From the NCBI GenBank assembly GCA_009649675.1, contig WJPL01000001.1:1880469-1944468 (forward strand): 64,000 nucleotides of DNA, written 5' to 3'. The notes below the pieces were generated by a model. It had not been told where the DNA came from, did not search any database, and worked only from the letters and a program-made list of their open reading frames with translations. Within the stretch, counting starts at the first letter, position 1. Each line of letters starts with the position of its first letter. Both the position numbers and the translations under genes were made by a program. The stretch comes from Alphaproteobacteria bacterium HT1-32 (lineage in GTDB: Bacteria; Pseudomonadota; Alphaproteobacteria; Rhodospirillales; HT1-32). This document shows positions 18,373 through 27,274 of the stretch, piece by piece.

Positions 18373-18789
18373 TCAGCCGAGCTCGGTGAGCGCTTTCTGG
18401 AAGCGGCCGGCGTGGCTCTTTTCAGCCTTTGCGAGGGTTTCGAACCAATCTGCGATTTCGTCGAAACCTTCTTCGCGCGCGGTGCGTGCCATGCCCGGAT
18501 ACATATCGGTGTATTCATGGGTTTCACCCGCAACAGCGGACTTCAGGTTGGCTTCGGTGCTGCCGATCGGCTCACCGGTTGCCGGATCACCTGTTTCTTC
18601 AAGAAATTCGAGGTGACCAAAAGCATGGCCGGTTTCGCCTTCCGCAGTGGAGCGGAACAGGGCAGACGTGTCGTTGTAGCCTTCAACATCCGCCTTCTGA
18701 GCGAAATAGAGGTAGCGACGGTTAGCCTGGCTTTCGCCAGCAAAAGCAGCTTTCAGGTTATCTTCGGTCTTCGAGCCAGCTAGGGACAT
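18373..18789 (-). CDS. Rubrerythrin, diiron domain only
   Basis: 138 residues from the ATG beginning [12 protein letters not shown]; the frame opens 15 bases earlier. The four-helix diiron domain shows paired Glu motifs: [42 protein letters not shown] and [10 protein letters not shown]. There are no cysteines, so the usual C-terminal rubredoxin domain is absent and electrons must come from another protein, possibly the Fe-S oxidoreductase downstream. Rubrerythrins reduce hydrogen peroxide in the cytoplasm. An Irr-box-like palindrome lies about 120 bases upstream. Confidence 0.9.
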   Translation of the reverse strand: MSLAGSKTEDNLKAAFAGESQANRRYLYFAQKADVEGYNDTSALFRSTAEGETGHAFGHLEFLEETGDPATGEPIGSTEANLKSAVAGETHEYTDMYPGMARTAREEGFDEIADWFETLAKAEKSHAGRFQKALTELG

Positions 18790-18908
18790 GATTGCCTCTC
18801 CCAAAATCAGTTAACAGAACATCCGACCAACCGGTCCGGAAGGTCAGGATGGTATCACTGCTGTGTGACCTGATAGTTATGGGAGGTCGTGACGCGGGTG
18901 TCAATAAA

Positions 18909-18923
18909 TTAGAATAGTTCTAA
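18909..18923. promoter_or_regulatory. Irr-box (ICE)-like palindrome upstream of rubrerythrin
   Basis: TTAGAA-TAG-TTCTAA is a perfect 6+3+6 palindrome matching the general form of the iron control element bound by Irr in alphaproteobacteria. It sits just after the irr stop codon, inside the region feeding rubrerythrin. The irr gene next door supports the assignment. Confidence 0.6.
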
Positions 18924-18924
18924 A

Positions 18925-19338
18925 CTATTTTGTTGCCCGCAGACGCACGATTACCTCGACACCGGCAATTTCCGTTCCTGCGGGTGGTGTCGGGATGGTG
19001 CCGAGAGGAATGCTTTCGGCGTCGATATCCAGCAGGCTGCCCGTGCTCTCACAGAAAAAGTGATGATGGGCGTTGATGTTGGTATCGAAATAAGAACGAC
19101 CGGACTCAACCACAATCTCTTTCAGCAGACCGGCGCCGGTGAACTGGTTCAGGGTATTGTAGACCGTCGCAAGGGATACCTGCACGCCACTGCCAACAAC
19201 TTCCTGATGAAGCTGCTCGGCAGTTACGTGGCGATCGTCGCCTTCAAGCAACAGCTTACCCAGCGCCATACGCTGCCGTGTCGGGCGGAGCCCGGCGTCC
19301 CGCAGTTGCTCGCAAACTTTCTGAAATGGTCGTGTCAT
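18925..19338 (-). CDS. irr: Fur-family iron response regulator Irr
   Basis: 137 residues. A winged-helix N-terminus (LRPTRQRMALGKLLLEGDDRHVTAEQL, VSLATVYNTLNQFTGAGLLKEI) is followed by a dimerisation domain with the AHHHFFCESTG motif; the triple His is typical of Irr, where it takes part in haem-dependent control. The CxxC zinc pair of Fur/PerR is absent. It is divergent from fabA, an arrangement widespread in this class, and two Irr-box-like palindromes flank it. PerR is the alternative but fits the His motif less well. Confidence 0.85.
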   Translation of the reverse strand: MTRPFQKVCEQLRDAGLRPTRQRMALGKLLLEGDDRHVTAEQLHQEVVGSGVQVSLATVYNTLNQFTGAGLLKEIVVESGRSYFDTNINAHHHFFCESTGSLLDIDAESIPLGTIPTPPAGTEIAGVEVIVRLRATK

Positions 19339-19414
19339 GTCTTAAACAATCCAGTCACTGTCAGGTCTCATATGGTGTCATGCTGATGGGGCACAAGAGA
19401 GCCGTTAATGAAAA

Positions 19415-19429
19415 TTAGAACGATTCGAA
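19415..19429. promoter_or_regulatory. Irr-box-like palindrome between irr and fabA
   Basis: TTAGAA-CGA-TTCGAA matches the box at 18909 with one arm mismatch. It lies 77 bases upstream of the irr start and about 113 bases upstream of fabA, so it could give Irr autocontrol and control of fabAB. The rest of the 203-base gap shows no other motif I can name. Confidence 0.5.
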
Positions 19430-19541
19430 AGATTTGCCAAGCCATAGCGAAGGTTTTTCATAGCGTCACCCGTGATTGCACCGTGCCATCCGGTGCTTTA
19501 TGGATGTGGCAGTATTCGCAAGATAGCAACGGGGCAACACG

Positions 19542-20057
19542 TTGGAACAACAGAACAGCTTTAGTTACGAAGAACTGCTGGAATGTGGGCATGGTCGCCT
19601 GTTCGGGCCGGGAAACGCCCAGCTCCCGCTGCCGCCCATGCTGATGTTTGACCGCATCACTCACATTTCCTCGGAAGGTGGCGCATACGGGAAGGGCGAA
19701 ATTGTCGCTGAACTCGATGTCACGCCTGACCTGTGGTTTTTCAAATGCCACTTTGAGGGCGACCCGGTCATGCCGGGATGTCTGGGTCTGGATGCGATGT
19801 GGCAGCTTGTCGGTTTCTTTCTCGGCTGGATGCAGGCACCGGGGCGCGGACGTGCGCTCGGTGTCGGTGAAGTAAAATTTACCGGCCAGGTCCTCGAAAC
19901 CGTGAAGAAGGTTACCTATCATATTGATCTCAAACGGGTCATCATGCGCCGCCTGGTCATGGGCATTGCCGATGGTGTGGTGAAAGCGGATGGGGAAACC
20001 ATCTATGAGATCAAGGACATGAAGGTCGGCCTGTTCCAACAACCGGAGACTACCTGA
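19542..20057 (+). CDS. fabA: 3-hydroxydecanoyl-ACP dehydratase/isomerase
   Basis: 171 residues. It introduces the cis double bond in unsaturated fatty-acid synthesis at the C10 stage. [25 protein letters not shown] (split around residues 66-90) contains the catalytic His, and [17 protein letters not shown]-type sequence follows. The start is a TTG: no ATG stands before the conserved N-terminus, and alignment of [13 protein letters not shown] with known FabA fixes the length. The ribosome site is weak, which may limit translation. The stop overlaps the fabB ATG by one base. Confidence 0.95.
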   Translation: MEQQNSFSYEELLECGHGRLFGPGNAQLPLPPMLMFDRITHISSEGGAYGKGEIVAELDVTPDLWFFKCHFEGDPVMPGCLGLDAMWQLVGFFLGWMQAPGRGRALGVGEVKFTGQVLETVKKVTYHIDLKRVIMRRLVMGIADGVVKADGETIYEIKDMKVGLFQQPETT

Positions 20058-21280
20058 TGAAACGCGCCGTCATTACCGGCATGGGTATCGTCTCGCCGAT
20101 CGGTAACGATTGTGGTGAGGTGCTTGATTCCCTCAAAACCGGTCGCTCGGGCATTGTTTTCTGCCCGGAATATGCAGAACTTGGTATGCGCAGTCACGTC
20201 CATGGCGCGCCGCAGATCGATCTGGACGAACGTCTTGATCGCAAGCAGCGCCGTTTCATGGGTGATGGCGCTGCCTACAATTATCTCGCCATGCAGCAGT
20301 CGATTGCCGATGCCGGGCTGGAAGACAGCGACGTATCAAACGAACGTACCGGTCTGATCATGGGATCGGGCGGGCCGTCGACCAAGAACCTGCTCGCAGC
20401 TTTTGACACGACCCGTGAGCGTGGTCCGCGCAAGGTTGGGCCGTTCATGGTCCCCCGGACCATGTCGAGCACCAATTCGGCAACGCTGGCGACCCCGTTC
20501 AAGATCAAGGGCGTGAATTACTCGATCACCTCGGCCTGCTCCACCAGTGCACATTGCATCGGTAATGCCTACGAGATGATCCAGATGGGCAAACAGGATA
20601 TCGTTTTCGCCGGTGGTGGCGAGGAACTGGACTGGACGATGACCGTTCTGTTCGATGCGATGCCTGCCTTGTCATCGAATTACAATGACACGCCGACCCG
20701 CGCTTCGCGTCCCTATGACAAGAACCGCGATGGTTTTGTGATCGCCGGTGGCGGTGGCACGGTGGTTGTCGAGGAACTGGAGCATGCGCTGGCGCGTGGT
20801 GCGAAGATTTATGGCGAAATCGTCGGTTACGGTGCGACATCTGATGGTTATGACATGGTTCAGCCGTCCGGTGAGGGTGCGGCCCGCTGCATGAAGCTGG
20901 CGATGTCGACGGCCGGAGCGCCGGTTGATTACATCAACACCCATGGTACCTCGACCCCGGTCGGCGACACCAAGGAACTGGAAGCCATTCGCGCCACCTT
21001 TGGCGAGAGCAATCGTATTCCGGCGATCTCCTCGACCAAGTCACTCACGGGCCATTCACTGGGGGCCACGGGTGTACATGAGGCGATTTATTCGCTGCTG
21101 ATGCTGGATAATGATTTCATTGCGGCTTCTGCCAATGTGGAAGAACTGGATGAGGGGGCAGAAGGTATGCCGATCATCACGGAGATGCAGGACAAGGCTG
21201 GCATCAATTGCGTGATGTCGAACAGCTTCGGGTTCGGGGGAACCAATGCCTCGCTCGTTTTCAAGCGGTACGAGGCCTGA
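20057..21280 (+). CDS. fabB: 3-oxoacyl-ACP synthase I
   Basis: 407 residues. It elongates cis-3-decenoyl-ACP and other acyl chains. The active-site Cys is in [13 protein letters not shown] (about residue 160), with the two His in [11 protein letters not shown] and [12 protein letters not shown] and the C-terminal [12 protein letters not shown]. It is translationally coupled to fabA (TGATG). Pairing with fabA identifies it as FabB rather than FabF. Confidence 0.95.
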   Translation: MKRAVITGMGIVSPIGNDCGEVLDSLKTGRSGIVFCPEYAELGMRSHVHGAPQIDLDERLDRKQRRFMGDGAAYNYLAMQQSIADAGLEDSDVSNERTGLIMGSGGPSTKNLLAAFDTTRERGPRKVGPFMVPRTMSSTNSATLATPFKIKGVNYSITSACSTSAHCIGNAYEMIQMGKQDIVFAGGGEELDWTMTVLFDAMPALSSNYNDTPTRASRPYDKNRDGFVIAGGGGTVVVEELEHALARGAKIYGEIVGYGATSDGYDMVQPSGEGAARCMKLAMSTAGAPVDYINTHGTSTPVGDTKELEAIRATFGESNRIPAISSTKSLTGHSLGATGVHEAIYSLLMLDNDFIAASANVEELDEGAEGMPIITEMQDKAGINCVMSNSFGFGGTNASLVFKRYEA

Positions 21281-21354
21281 TCGACGTCGATGAAGAATAA
21301 TCCCGGGAAGGCAGGAAAGAGAGGCCGGTGGACACAACCATCGGGTAGAACAAT

Positions 21355-22158
21355 ATGGATGGGCTGAAACCGGTCATGGCGGGCAAGCGGGGCCTTATTA
21401 TGGGCGTCGCGAATGATCATTCCATTGCATGGGGCATTGCCAATGCCCTGTCGAAACATGGCGCAGAGCTTGCCTTCACCTATCAGAATGAAAACCTTCG
21501 CAAACGGGTCTCACCGCTGGCGGAGAGTGTCGGTTCCGACATTGTCCTGCCCTGTGATGTCTCGGATTCAGCGAGCCTGGAAAACGTCTTCGAAGCGGTT
21601 GGCAAGCAATGGGACAGCATTGATTTTGTCCTGCATGCCATTGCCTATTCCGACAAGTCGGAACTTCAGGGGCGTTATCTCGATACGACCCGCGGAAATT
21701 TTCTGCGCACCATGCATATCAGCTGCTTCAGCTTCACGGAGGTGGCGCGTCTTGCAAAACCGATGATGAATGAAGGCGGTTCCCTGCTGACGCTGACCTA
21801 TCTCGGTGCCGAGAAGGTGATGCCGAACTATAATGTCATGGGTGTGGCAAAAGCAGCACTTGAAGCCAGCGTGCGTTATCTGGCGGTTGATCTGGGTGGC
21901 GACGGCGTGCGGGTTAATGCGCTTTCTGCTGGTCCGATGCGCACTCTTGCCGGTTCTGCTATCGCTGATGCGCGGTATGTCTATAAAAAGACGGCAGAAC
22001 GCAGCCCGATTCGCCGCGCGGTGACACTCGATGAGGTCGGCAATTCCGGTTTCTATCTGCTCAGCCCGCTGTCCAGCGGCGTGACCGGTGAAACCATGTA
22101 TGTGGATTGCGGATTCAATGTTGTCGGTATGGCAAAACCCGATCATCCCGCAGACTGA
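21355..22158 (+). CDS. fabI: Enoyl-ACP reductase (NADH)
   Basis: 267 residues of the SDR-type enoyl-ACP reductase. GKRGLIMGVANDHSIAWGIA is the nucleotide-binding start, YLGAEKVMPNYNVMGVAKAAL carries the Tyr-x6-Lys catalytic pair, and GPMRTLAGSAI follows. It completes the fatty-acid cycle and is the triclosan target in other bacteria. It follows fabB by 74 bases in the same direction and is probably in the same operon. Confidence 0.95.
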   Translation: MDGLKPVMAGKRGLIMGVANDHSIAWGIANALSKHGAELAFTYQNENLRKRVSPLAESVGSDIVLPCDVSDSASLENVFEAVGKQWDSIDFVLHAIAYSDKSELQGRYLDTTRGNFLRTMHISCFSFTEVARLAKPMMNEGGSLLTLTYLGAEKVMPNYNVMGVAKAALEASVRYLAVDLGGDGVRVNALSAGPMRTLAGSAIADARYVYKKTAERSPIRRAVTLDEVGNSGFYLLSPLSSGVTGETMYVDCGFNVVGMAKPDHPAD

Positions 22159-22184
22159 TCACCTGTTTAGCCGGTGGGGCTGAC

Positions 22185-22775
22185 ATGAAATTTGTCTTTC
22201 ACGCATTCGAGAATGTCGAAGATCTCGATCTGTTCGGCCCCTGGGAAGTCATCGGGGTTGCTGCCAAGCTGGGTGGTATTCTGGAACCGTCTATTGTTTC
22301 GGCGACTGGCGGCACGATCACCAGCGCCAAGGGGTTGCGGTTCGAGACAGACTGGTCGTTTGAGACATGCCCGCAGCCGGACATTATTCTGGTTCCGGGT
22401 GGGCAGGGCGTTAACCCGCTGCTGGATGACAGGCCGACGCTGGACTGGATCGCGAAAGTGGCACCGGGATGCAACTGGGTGACATCGGTCTGTTCCGGCT
22501 CTCTTGTTCTGGCCGCCGCAGGTCCGGCGCAGGGCAAGCGGATCACGACCCATCACGGACGTATCCAGCAGGCAAAAGATCAGGGACTGGCCGGGGAAGT
22601 GCTCTCCGGTTATCGCTATGTCAGGGACGGCAATCTGCTGACTTCGGAAGGGGTTTCCGCCGGGATTGATATGGCGCTCTGGCTGGTAGGCGAGCTGTTC
22701 GGTCCGGACTTTGCCCGCAAGGTCCAGCATCAGATGCAATATGACCCGGCCCCGCCCTATACCGGTCTGACCTGA
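22185..22775 (+). CDS. DJ-1/PfpI family protein
   Basis: 196 residues from the ATG at 22185, with a GGTGGGG site upstream; the frame is open from 22107 but that overlaps fabI. The fold is a flavodoxin-like glutaminase-type domain with a likely nucleophile Cys in VTSVCSGSLVLAAAG and a supporting Glu near the start (FENVEDLDLFGPWEV). Members include cyclohexyl-isocyanide hydratase-like enzymes and glyoxalase III; the substrate cannot be told. It lies 26 bases after fabI. Confidence 0.75.
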   Translation: MKFVFHAFENVEDLDLFGPWEVIGVAAKLGGILEPSIVSATGGTITSAKGLRFETDWSFETCPQPDIILVPGGQGVNPLLDDRPTLDWIAKVAPGCNWVTSVCSGSLVLAAAGPAQGKRITTHHGRIQQAKDQGLAGEVLSGYRYVRDGNLLTSEGVSAGIDMALWLVGELFGPDFARKVQHQMQYDPAPPYTGLT

Positions 22776-22779
22776 ACGA

Positions 22780-23043
22780 TCACAGGCGGTCTTCCCGCTC
22801 GCCCTGCTTATCAGCCAGTACCGATTTCAGCACAAAGACACGAAGCGCGCTGGAGAGATTTACCCGGCGTTGTGAATCAATCTCGGTAATCAGTGAGGCC
22901 AGCGACTGCTCCCGCTGTTCAGCCAGATCCTTCAGCAGATGCCAGAAAATATCCTCCAGCGATATGCTGGTTGCATGACCGGCGATGACGACGGACCGTT
23001 TGCGCAGAAATTCATCATCAGGCGTGGGTGGCGCTTCCTTCAT
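22780..23043 (-). CDS. Ribbon-helix-helix domain protein (RHH_4 type)
   Basis: 87 residues. KRSVVIAGHATSISLEDIFWHLLKDLAEQ, followed by SLASLITEID, matches the alphaproteobacterial RHH_4 family of small DNA-binding proteins. It converges on the DJ-1-like gene with a 4-base gap and diverges from the TauE gene by 69 bases. The regulon is unknown. Confidence 0.75.
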   Translation of the reverse strand: MKEAPPTPDDEFLRKRSVVIAGHATSISLEDIFWHLLKDLAEQREQSLASLITEIDSQRRVNLSSALRVFVLKSVLADKQGEREDRL

Positions 23044-23112
23044 GGTCCGGCGATCCTCCTTGCCTTCTCCGGATAGGTCAAAAATACTGCCTTAAAAAAT
23101 ACCGGGTGGAAA

Positions 23113-23880
23113 ATGTCATTAACGGATGGGGCGCTGCTGGCGCTCGCCGGCTTTGTCGCAGGCAGTATAAATTCAATTGCCGGCGGCGGAACCTTCTTTA
23201 CATTTTCGGCGCTGCTGGCCGTTGGTGTGTCACCGGTTGCGGCCAATGCGACCAGCGCCATTGCCGTGGTTCCCGGCAGTGTTGCCAGCGTGCTGACAGA
23301 CCGGCGGCTTATCCAGTCAACGGATGTGCCGCTTCGGAACCTGATGCTCATCAGTCTGATCGGCGGTGGTCTTGGCGCCTGGCTGGTGCTGCGCGCCGGG
23401 GATGTCCGGTTTGCGGCGATGGTACCGTGGCTGCTGTTCATGGCGACTGCCCTGTTTGCGCTCGGACCGCGGCTGGCAAAGATATCAATCCGGTTCCGGG
23501 CACGCTATTCGGTGGCGACAGCGACGCTGATGGTGCTCGCCATCCAGTTCGTTACCTCGACCTATGGCGGATTCTTCGGTGCCGGTATGGGGATCATCAT
23601 GCTGGCGGCGCTGGTTTTCGTGTTTGGTGACGATTATCGCACCGCCAATGCCTGCAAGAACCTGTTTTCCATCTTCATCCAGTTCGGGGCGATTGTTCTG
23701 TTTTTGCTGGAAGATGTCATCGCCTGGCATGAAGCGGGGGTGATCACGGTGGCCAGTATACTGGGTGGCTGGATTGGTGTGCTGGGTGCACGGAAGGTCC
23801 CGGTGCGCCTGCTGCGTGCGGTGGTGATTACCTGCGGGGCTCTGCTTGGCTGTTATTACCTGTATGGCCAGATTGTGTAG
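23113..23880 (+). CDS. TauE/SafE-family anion exporter
   Basis: 255 residues with about seven to eight hydrophobic helices. The first repeat has GFVAGSINSIAGGGTFFTF and the second YGGFFGAGMGIIMLAAL, the duplicated glycine motif of this family. Members export sulfite, sulfoacetate or other organosulfur anions. Because a CuyA-like lyase that would release sulfite is encoded 8 kb away, sulfite export is possible, but this gene is not linked to it. Confidence 0.85.
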   Translation: MSLTDGALLALAGFVAGSINSIAGGGTFFTFSALLAVGVSPVAANATSAIAVVPGSVASVLTDRRLIQSTDVPLRNLMLISLIGGGLGAWLVLRAGDVRFAAMVPWLLFMATALFALGPRLAKISIRFRARYSVATATLMVLAIQFVTSTYGGFFGAGMGIIMLAALVFVFGDDYRTANACKNLFSIFIQFGAIVLFLLEDVIAWHEAGVITVASILGGWIGVLGARKVPVRLLRAVVITCGALLGCYYLYGQIV

Positions 23881-23882
23881 AC

Positions 23883-24518
23883 TTACGCCACCGACAGCAG
23901 ATGTTCCCACAGCATCAGGCAGGCAAAGGCAATGAACACGGTTCCCGTCACATAATTGATACCGCGCTGAACCTCTGGGCGGGTCAGCCACTGGCGGGCC
24001 TGATCAGCCGCGAGAACCAGAATAATCTGCCACAGACCGTTAATGACCAGCATCAGCAGCGCCATGACCGTGAGCTGTAGCGGGATATTGCCGGCTGACA
24101 CGTCAAGAAAGTTCGGGAACATCGCCAGAAAGGTAATGATGACCTTTGGATTCAGCAGATTGGTTATGGTGGCATCTCTGAATCCTGTCAGGGCGGTGAC
24201 ATGGGCGCCCCTGCCCATCGTCAGATTGCCGCTTGCCCGGAACGCCCGCAGGCCCAGCCAGCCGAGATAGGTCGCTCCGCAGATGGCGACTGTCCGGAAC
24301 ATAATCGGGGAGGAGGCAATGACAACAGACACACCGAGGGCCGCCAGCAGGGTATGCCCGACAATGCCGGTCTGAACGCCGGCAACTGTCGCCATACCGA
24401 CGCCCCGGCCCGAGATCAGTGCATTGCGGATGATCAGCATGTTGTCCGGCCCCGGCGAGACGACGATCGCCGTTATGGTCAGGATAAAGCCCGTCAGCAG
24501 CGCGGGGTCGGACAACAT
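23883..24518 (-). CDS. LysE-family amino-acid exporter
   Basis: 211 residues with about six transmembrane helices. The family motif SPGPDNMLIIRNALISGRGVGMATVAGVQTG starts at about residue 21, and LLNPKVIITFLAMFPNF lies near the middle. It probably exports an amino acid such as threonine or homoserine. It converges on the TauE gene with a 2-base gap and follows fumC by 12 bases. Confidence 0.85.
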   Translation of the reverse strand: MLSDPALLTGFILTITAIVVSPGPDNMLIIRNALISGRGVGMATVAGVQTGIVGHTLLAALGVSVVIASSPIMFRTVAICGATYLGWLGLRAFRASGNLTMGRGAHVTALTGFRDATITNLLNPKVIITFLAMFPNFLDVSAGNIPLQLTVMALLMLVINGLWQIILVLAADQARQWLTRPEVQRGINYVTGTVFIAFACLMLWEHLLSVA

Positions 24519-24530
24519 TGCTGTTTTCCG

Positions 24531-25925
24531 TCAGTCCGGCTGCTGAACCATCTTGGCCGGGTCGACCCACTCATCGAACTGCTCGGCCGTGACCAGACCT
24601 GTGGCCAGTGCCGCTTCCCGCAGGGTGGATCCTTCGCTATGGGCTTTCTTGGCAATCTTTGCTGCGTTGTCATATCCGATATGCGGGTTCAGGGCGGTGA
24701 CCAGCATCAGCGAATTGTCGACCAGTTCCTTTATCCGCGCCTCATTTGCCTTCAGGCCGGTCAGGCAGTTATCCGTGAAGCTGCGAATGACATCGGACAG
24801 CAGACGGGTCGACTGCAACAGGCAATAGGCGATTACCGGCTTGAACACGTTGAGTTCCAGATGGCCGGAAGCACAGGCAAAAGTGACTGTGGTGTGGTTG
24901 CCCATCACCTTGGCCGCCACCATGGTCACGGCTTCAGCCTGGGTCGGGTTGACCTTGCCGGGCATGATTGAGGAACCCGGCTCGTTCTCGGGCAGCGACA
25001 GCTCGCCCAGTCCGGACCGGGGGCCGGAACCGAGCAGCCGGATATCATTGGCGATCTTGGTCATGGTAACCGCGATGGTGTTCAGCTTGCCCGACAGATT
25101 GGTCATCGCATCGTGGCTGCCCATCGCATAAAACTTGTTGGCGACCGGTACGAACGGCAGTCCGGTCATGCCCGCAACCTGTTCGCAGAACACTTTGTCG
25201 AAGCCTTTCGGTGCATTCAGTCCGGTGCCGACTGCGGTGCCACCCTGAACCAGCTGATAAATCTGGGTAAGGCTTTTCTCAAGGCGTTTGACGTTCTCGG
25301 AAACCTGCATGGTATAGCCGGAAAATTCCTGCCCCAGTGTCAGCGGCGTGGCATCCTGCAAATGGGTACGGCCGATTTTCACGATATGCGTGAATTCCTC
25401 GGTCTTGGTCTCCAGCACCTGATGCATGGTCTCCAGATCAGGCATCAGCGTCTGGCTGACCTCGATCCCCAGAGCGATATGCATGGCCGTCGGGAAGCTG
25501 TCATTTGATGACTGGCTCATATTCACATGATCGTTCGGATGAACCGGGGACTTTCCGCCGCGCTCGCCACCCAGAATTTCATTGGCACGATTGGCGATGA
25601 CTTCATTCAGGTTCATGTTGGTCTGGGTGCCGGAACCGGTCTGCCAGACACTGAGCGGGAAATGCGCATCCAGTTCGCCGGCGATGACCTCGTCGGCGGC
25701 AGCACAGATCGCAGTCCCGAGCTTTTCATCCAGCTTGCCGAGCGCCATGTTGCTCTTCGCGGCAGCTTTCTTCTGAATTCCGAAGGCATGGATCAGAGCC
25801 AGCGGCATCTTTTCTTCACCGATGCGGAAATTCTCGATGGAGCGCTGGGTTTGTGCTCCCCAGTAGGCATTCGACGGGACATCAATGTCACCCATCGAAT
25901 CCGATTCAACCCGAACGTCACTCAT
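24531..25925 (-). CDS. fumC: Class II fumarate hydratase
   Basis: 464 residues, the usual length. It interconverts fumarate and malate in the TCA cycle without an Fe-S cluster. The signature [16 protein letters not shown] lies near residue 318, with [13 protein letters not shown] and [20 protein letters not shown] earlier. The 224-base gap upstream holds the palindromic repeat at 26054-26149. Confidence 0.95.
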   Translation of the reverse strand: MSDVRVESDSMGDIDVPSNAYWGAQTQRSIENFRIGEEKMPLALIHAFGIQKKAAAKSNMALGKLDEKLGTAICAAADEVIAGELDAHFPLSVWQTGSGTQTNMNLNEVIANRANEILGGERGGKSPVHPNDHVNMSQSSNDSFPTAMHIALGIEVSQTLMPDLETMHQVLETKTEEFTHIVKIGRTHLQDATPLTLGQEFSGYTMQVSENVKRLEKSLTQIYQLVQGGTAVGTGLNAPKGFDKVFCEQVAGMTGLPFVPVANKFYAMGSHDAMTNLSGKLNTIAVTMTKIANDIRLLGSGPRSGLGELSLPENEPGSSIMPGKVNPTQAEAVTMVAAKVMGNHTTVTFACASGHLELNVFKPVIAYCLLQSTRLLSDVIRSFTDNCLTGLKANEARIKELVDNSLMLVTALNPHIGYDNAAKIAKKAHSEGSTLREAALATGLVTAEQFDEWVDPAKMVQQPD

Positions 25926-26053
25926 GTCCTGTTCCTCCAGATGATCTTTGTTGCCTCTTCTCTAACGCGGAAGCGGTGAACAGGCCATAAATGATGGTGC
26001 GGGAATGGTCGTTTTTACGGAATCAGTGAGTCATGAAGTCTGTGCATCGACGC

Positions 26054-26149
26054 CATCCTTCGAGACGGCGGGTGGCGCCTCCTCAGGATGAGGACTTCTA
26101 CGCAACGGACCTCATCCTGAGGAGCGCTGCAAGCGCGTCTCGAAGGATG
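26054..26149. repeat. Palindromic intergenic repeat, copy 1
   Basis: CATCCTTCGAGAC at the left end is exactly complementary to GTCTCGAAGGATG at the right end, and an inner pair (CCTCAGGATGAGG with CCTCATCCTGAGG) repeats the symmetry. The element of 96 bases can fold into one long hairpin. It resembles palindromic repeats that are common in alphaproteobacterial intergenic DNA. A second copy lies at 62930-63025. It ends one base before the DUF2474 stop codon on the other strand. Confidence 0.85.
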
Positions 26150-26275
26150 CTATCCGAGGATCAGCCAGCGCAGACCATAGGACAGGGCAGCGACAGCGAG
26201 AACACCCGCTGCCCACAGGCCGATGAACCAGAGCCATCGGCGAGGGGGTTTGCCGGTTTTAGTGGTATCCGCCAT
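26150..26275 (-). CDS. DUF2474 small membrane protein of bd-type oxidase
   Basis: 41 residues: a basic N-terminus (TGKPPRRW) and one hydrophobic helix (WLWFIGLWAAGVLAVAALSY), then GLRWLIL. This is the DUF2474 pattern found after cioA/cioB genes, comparable in position to CydX of E. coli. The ATG at 26275 lies inside the end of cydB (17-base overlap) with AAGGTG upstream, so translation is coupled. The stop codon abuts the palindromic repeat. It probably stabilises the oxidase in the inner membrane; that role is inferred from family context. Confidence 0.8.
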   Translation of the reverse strand: MADTTKTGKPPRRWLWFIGLWAAGVLAVAALSYGLRWLILG

Positions 26276-27272
26276 CGGCTTTCACCTTGCCGCGGAAAAT
26301 CCAGTAGGTCATGGCTGTGTAACCGAGGATACAGGGCACCAGCACGACAACGCCGACCAGCAGGAAGGTTTGTGATCCCGGGTCTCCGGTTGCCTGCCAG
26401 ATCGTGATGCCCGGCGGAATGATGGCGGGCCACAGGCTGACACCGAGACCGATGAAGCCGAGAAGAAACAGGATGAGGGTCAGAACGAACGGGGCTATCT
26501 CGTCACGTTGCCGAACCGCCCGGAACAGCAGCAGCGCAACCAGTGCCGTAATCACCGGAACCGGAGCGAGCCATCCGATATTCGGCCAGCTGAACCAGCG
26601 CCCGGCTATCTCGTCGCTGAGATAAGCGGTGCCGATGCTGACAGCGACCATGAAGAACAGGACGCCGATACACATGCGGTCAGCCAGTCCGAACGCCCAG
26701 TCGCGCAGTGCCCCTTCGGTTTTCATGGCCGTCCATGTAGCCCCCAGCAGGGCATAACCGCAGGCCACGGCACAGCCGGTAAGGATGGAGAAAGGTGTCA
26801 GCCAGTCAAAGGAACCGCCGGCGAAAACCCCGTTCACGACGGTGATGCCGTCGAGATAGGCCCCCAGAACAATCCCCTGCGAGACAGCGGCAACCAGTGA
26901 GCCGATGCCGAAGGCCAGATTCCAGAACCGGCGTCCTCGTTCCGCCTTGAACCGGAATTCAAAGGCCACCCCCCGGAAGATCAGGCCAAGCAGCATGACG
27001 GTGAAGGGCAGGTAGAGTGCGGGCATGATGATGGAATAGGCCATCGGGAAGGCGACCAGCAGGGCACCCCCGCCCAGCACCAGCCAGGTTTCATTGCCAT
27101 CCCAGACCGGTGCGATGGAATTCATCAGCAGATCACGATCGGCTTCAGTCGGGGCCGCGTTGAACAGGATACCGACACCCAGATCAAACCCGTCCATCCA
27201 GACATACATCAGAATACCGAAGGCGATGATACCGGTATAAATCAGCGGCAGCAGGTCATGCAGGAACTCCAT
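26259..27272 (-). CDS. cydB: bd-type quinol oxidase subunit II
   Basis: 337 residues with about eight to nine transmembrane helices. The start (DLLPLIYTGIIAFGILMYVWMDGFDLGVGIL) and PVWDGNETWLVLGGGALLVAFP are the conserved CydB/CioB motifs. It forms the integral-membrane partner of subunit I, encoded 2 bases upstream. The final codons overlap DUF2474. The company of DUF2474 suggests the cyanide-insensitive (CioAB) branch. Confidence 0.92.
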   Translation of the reverse strand: MEFLHDLLPLIYTGIIAFGILMYVWMDGFDLGVGILFNAAPTEADRDLLMNSIAPVWDGNETWLVLGGGALLVAFPMAYSIIMPALYLPFTVMLLGLIFRGVAFEFRFKAERGRRFWNLAFGIGSLVAAVSQGIVLGAYLDGITVVNGVFAGGSFDWLTPFSILTGCAVACGYALLGATWTAMKTEGALRDWAFGLADRMCIGVLFFMVAVSIGTAYLSDEIAGRWFSWPNIGWLAPVPVITALVALLLFRAVRQRDEIAPFVLTLILFLLGFIGLGVSLWPAIIPPGITIWQATGDPGSQTFLLVGVVVLVPCILGYTAMTYWIFRGKVKADGGYH

Positions 27273-27274
27273 GA

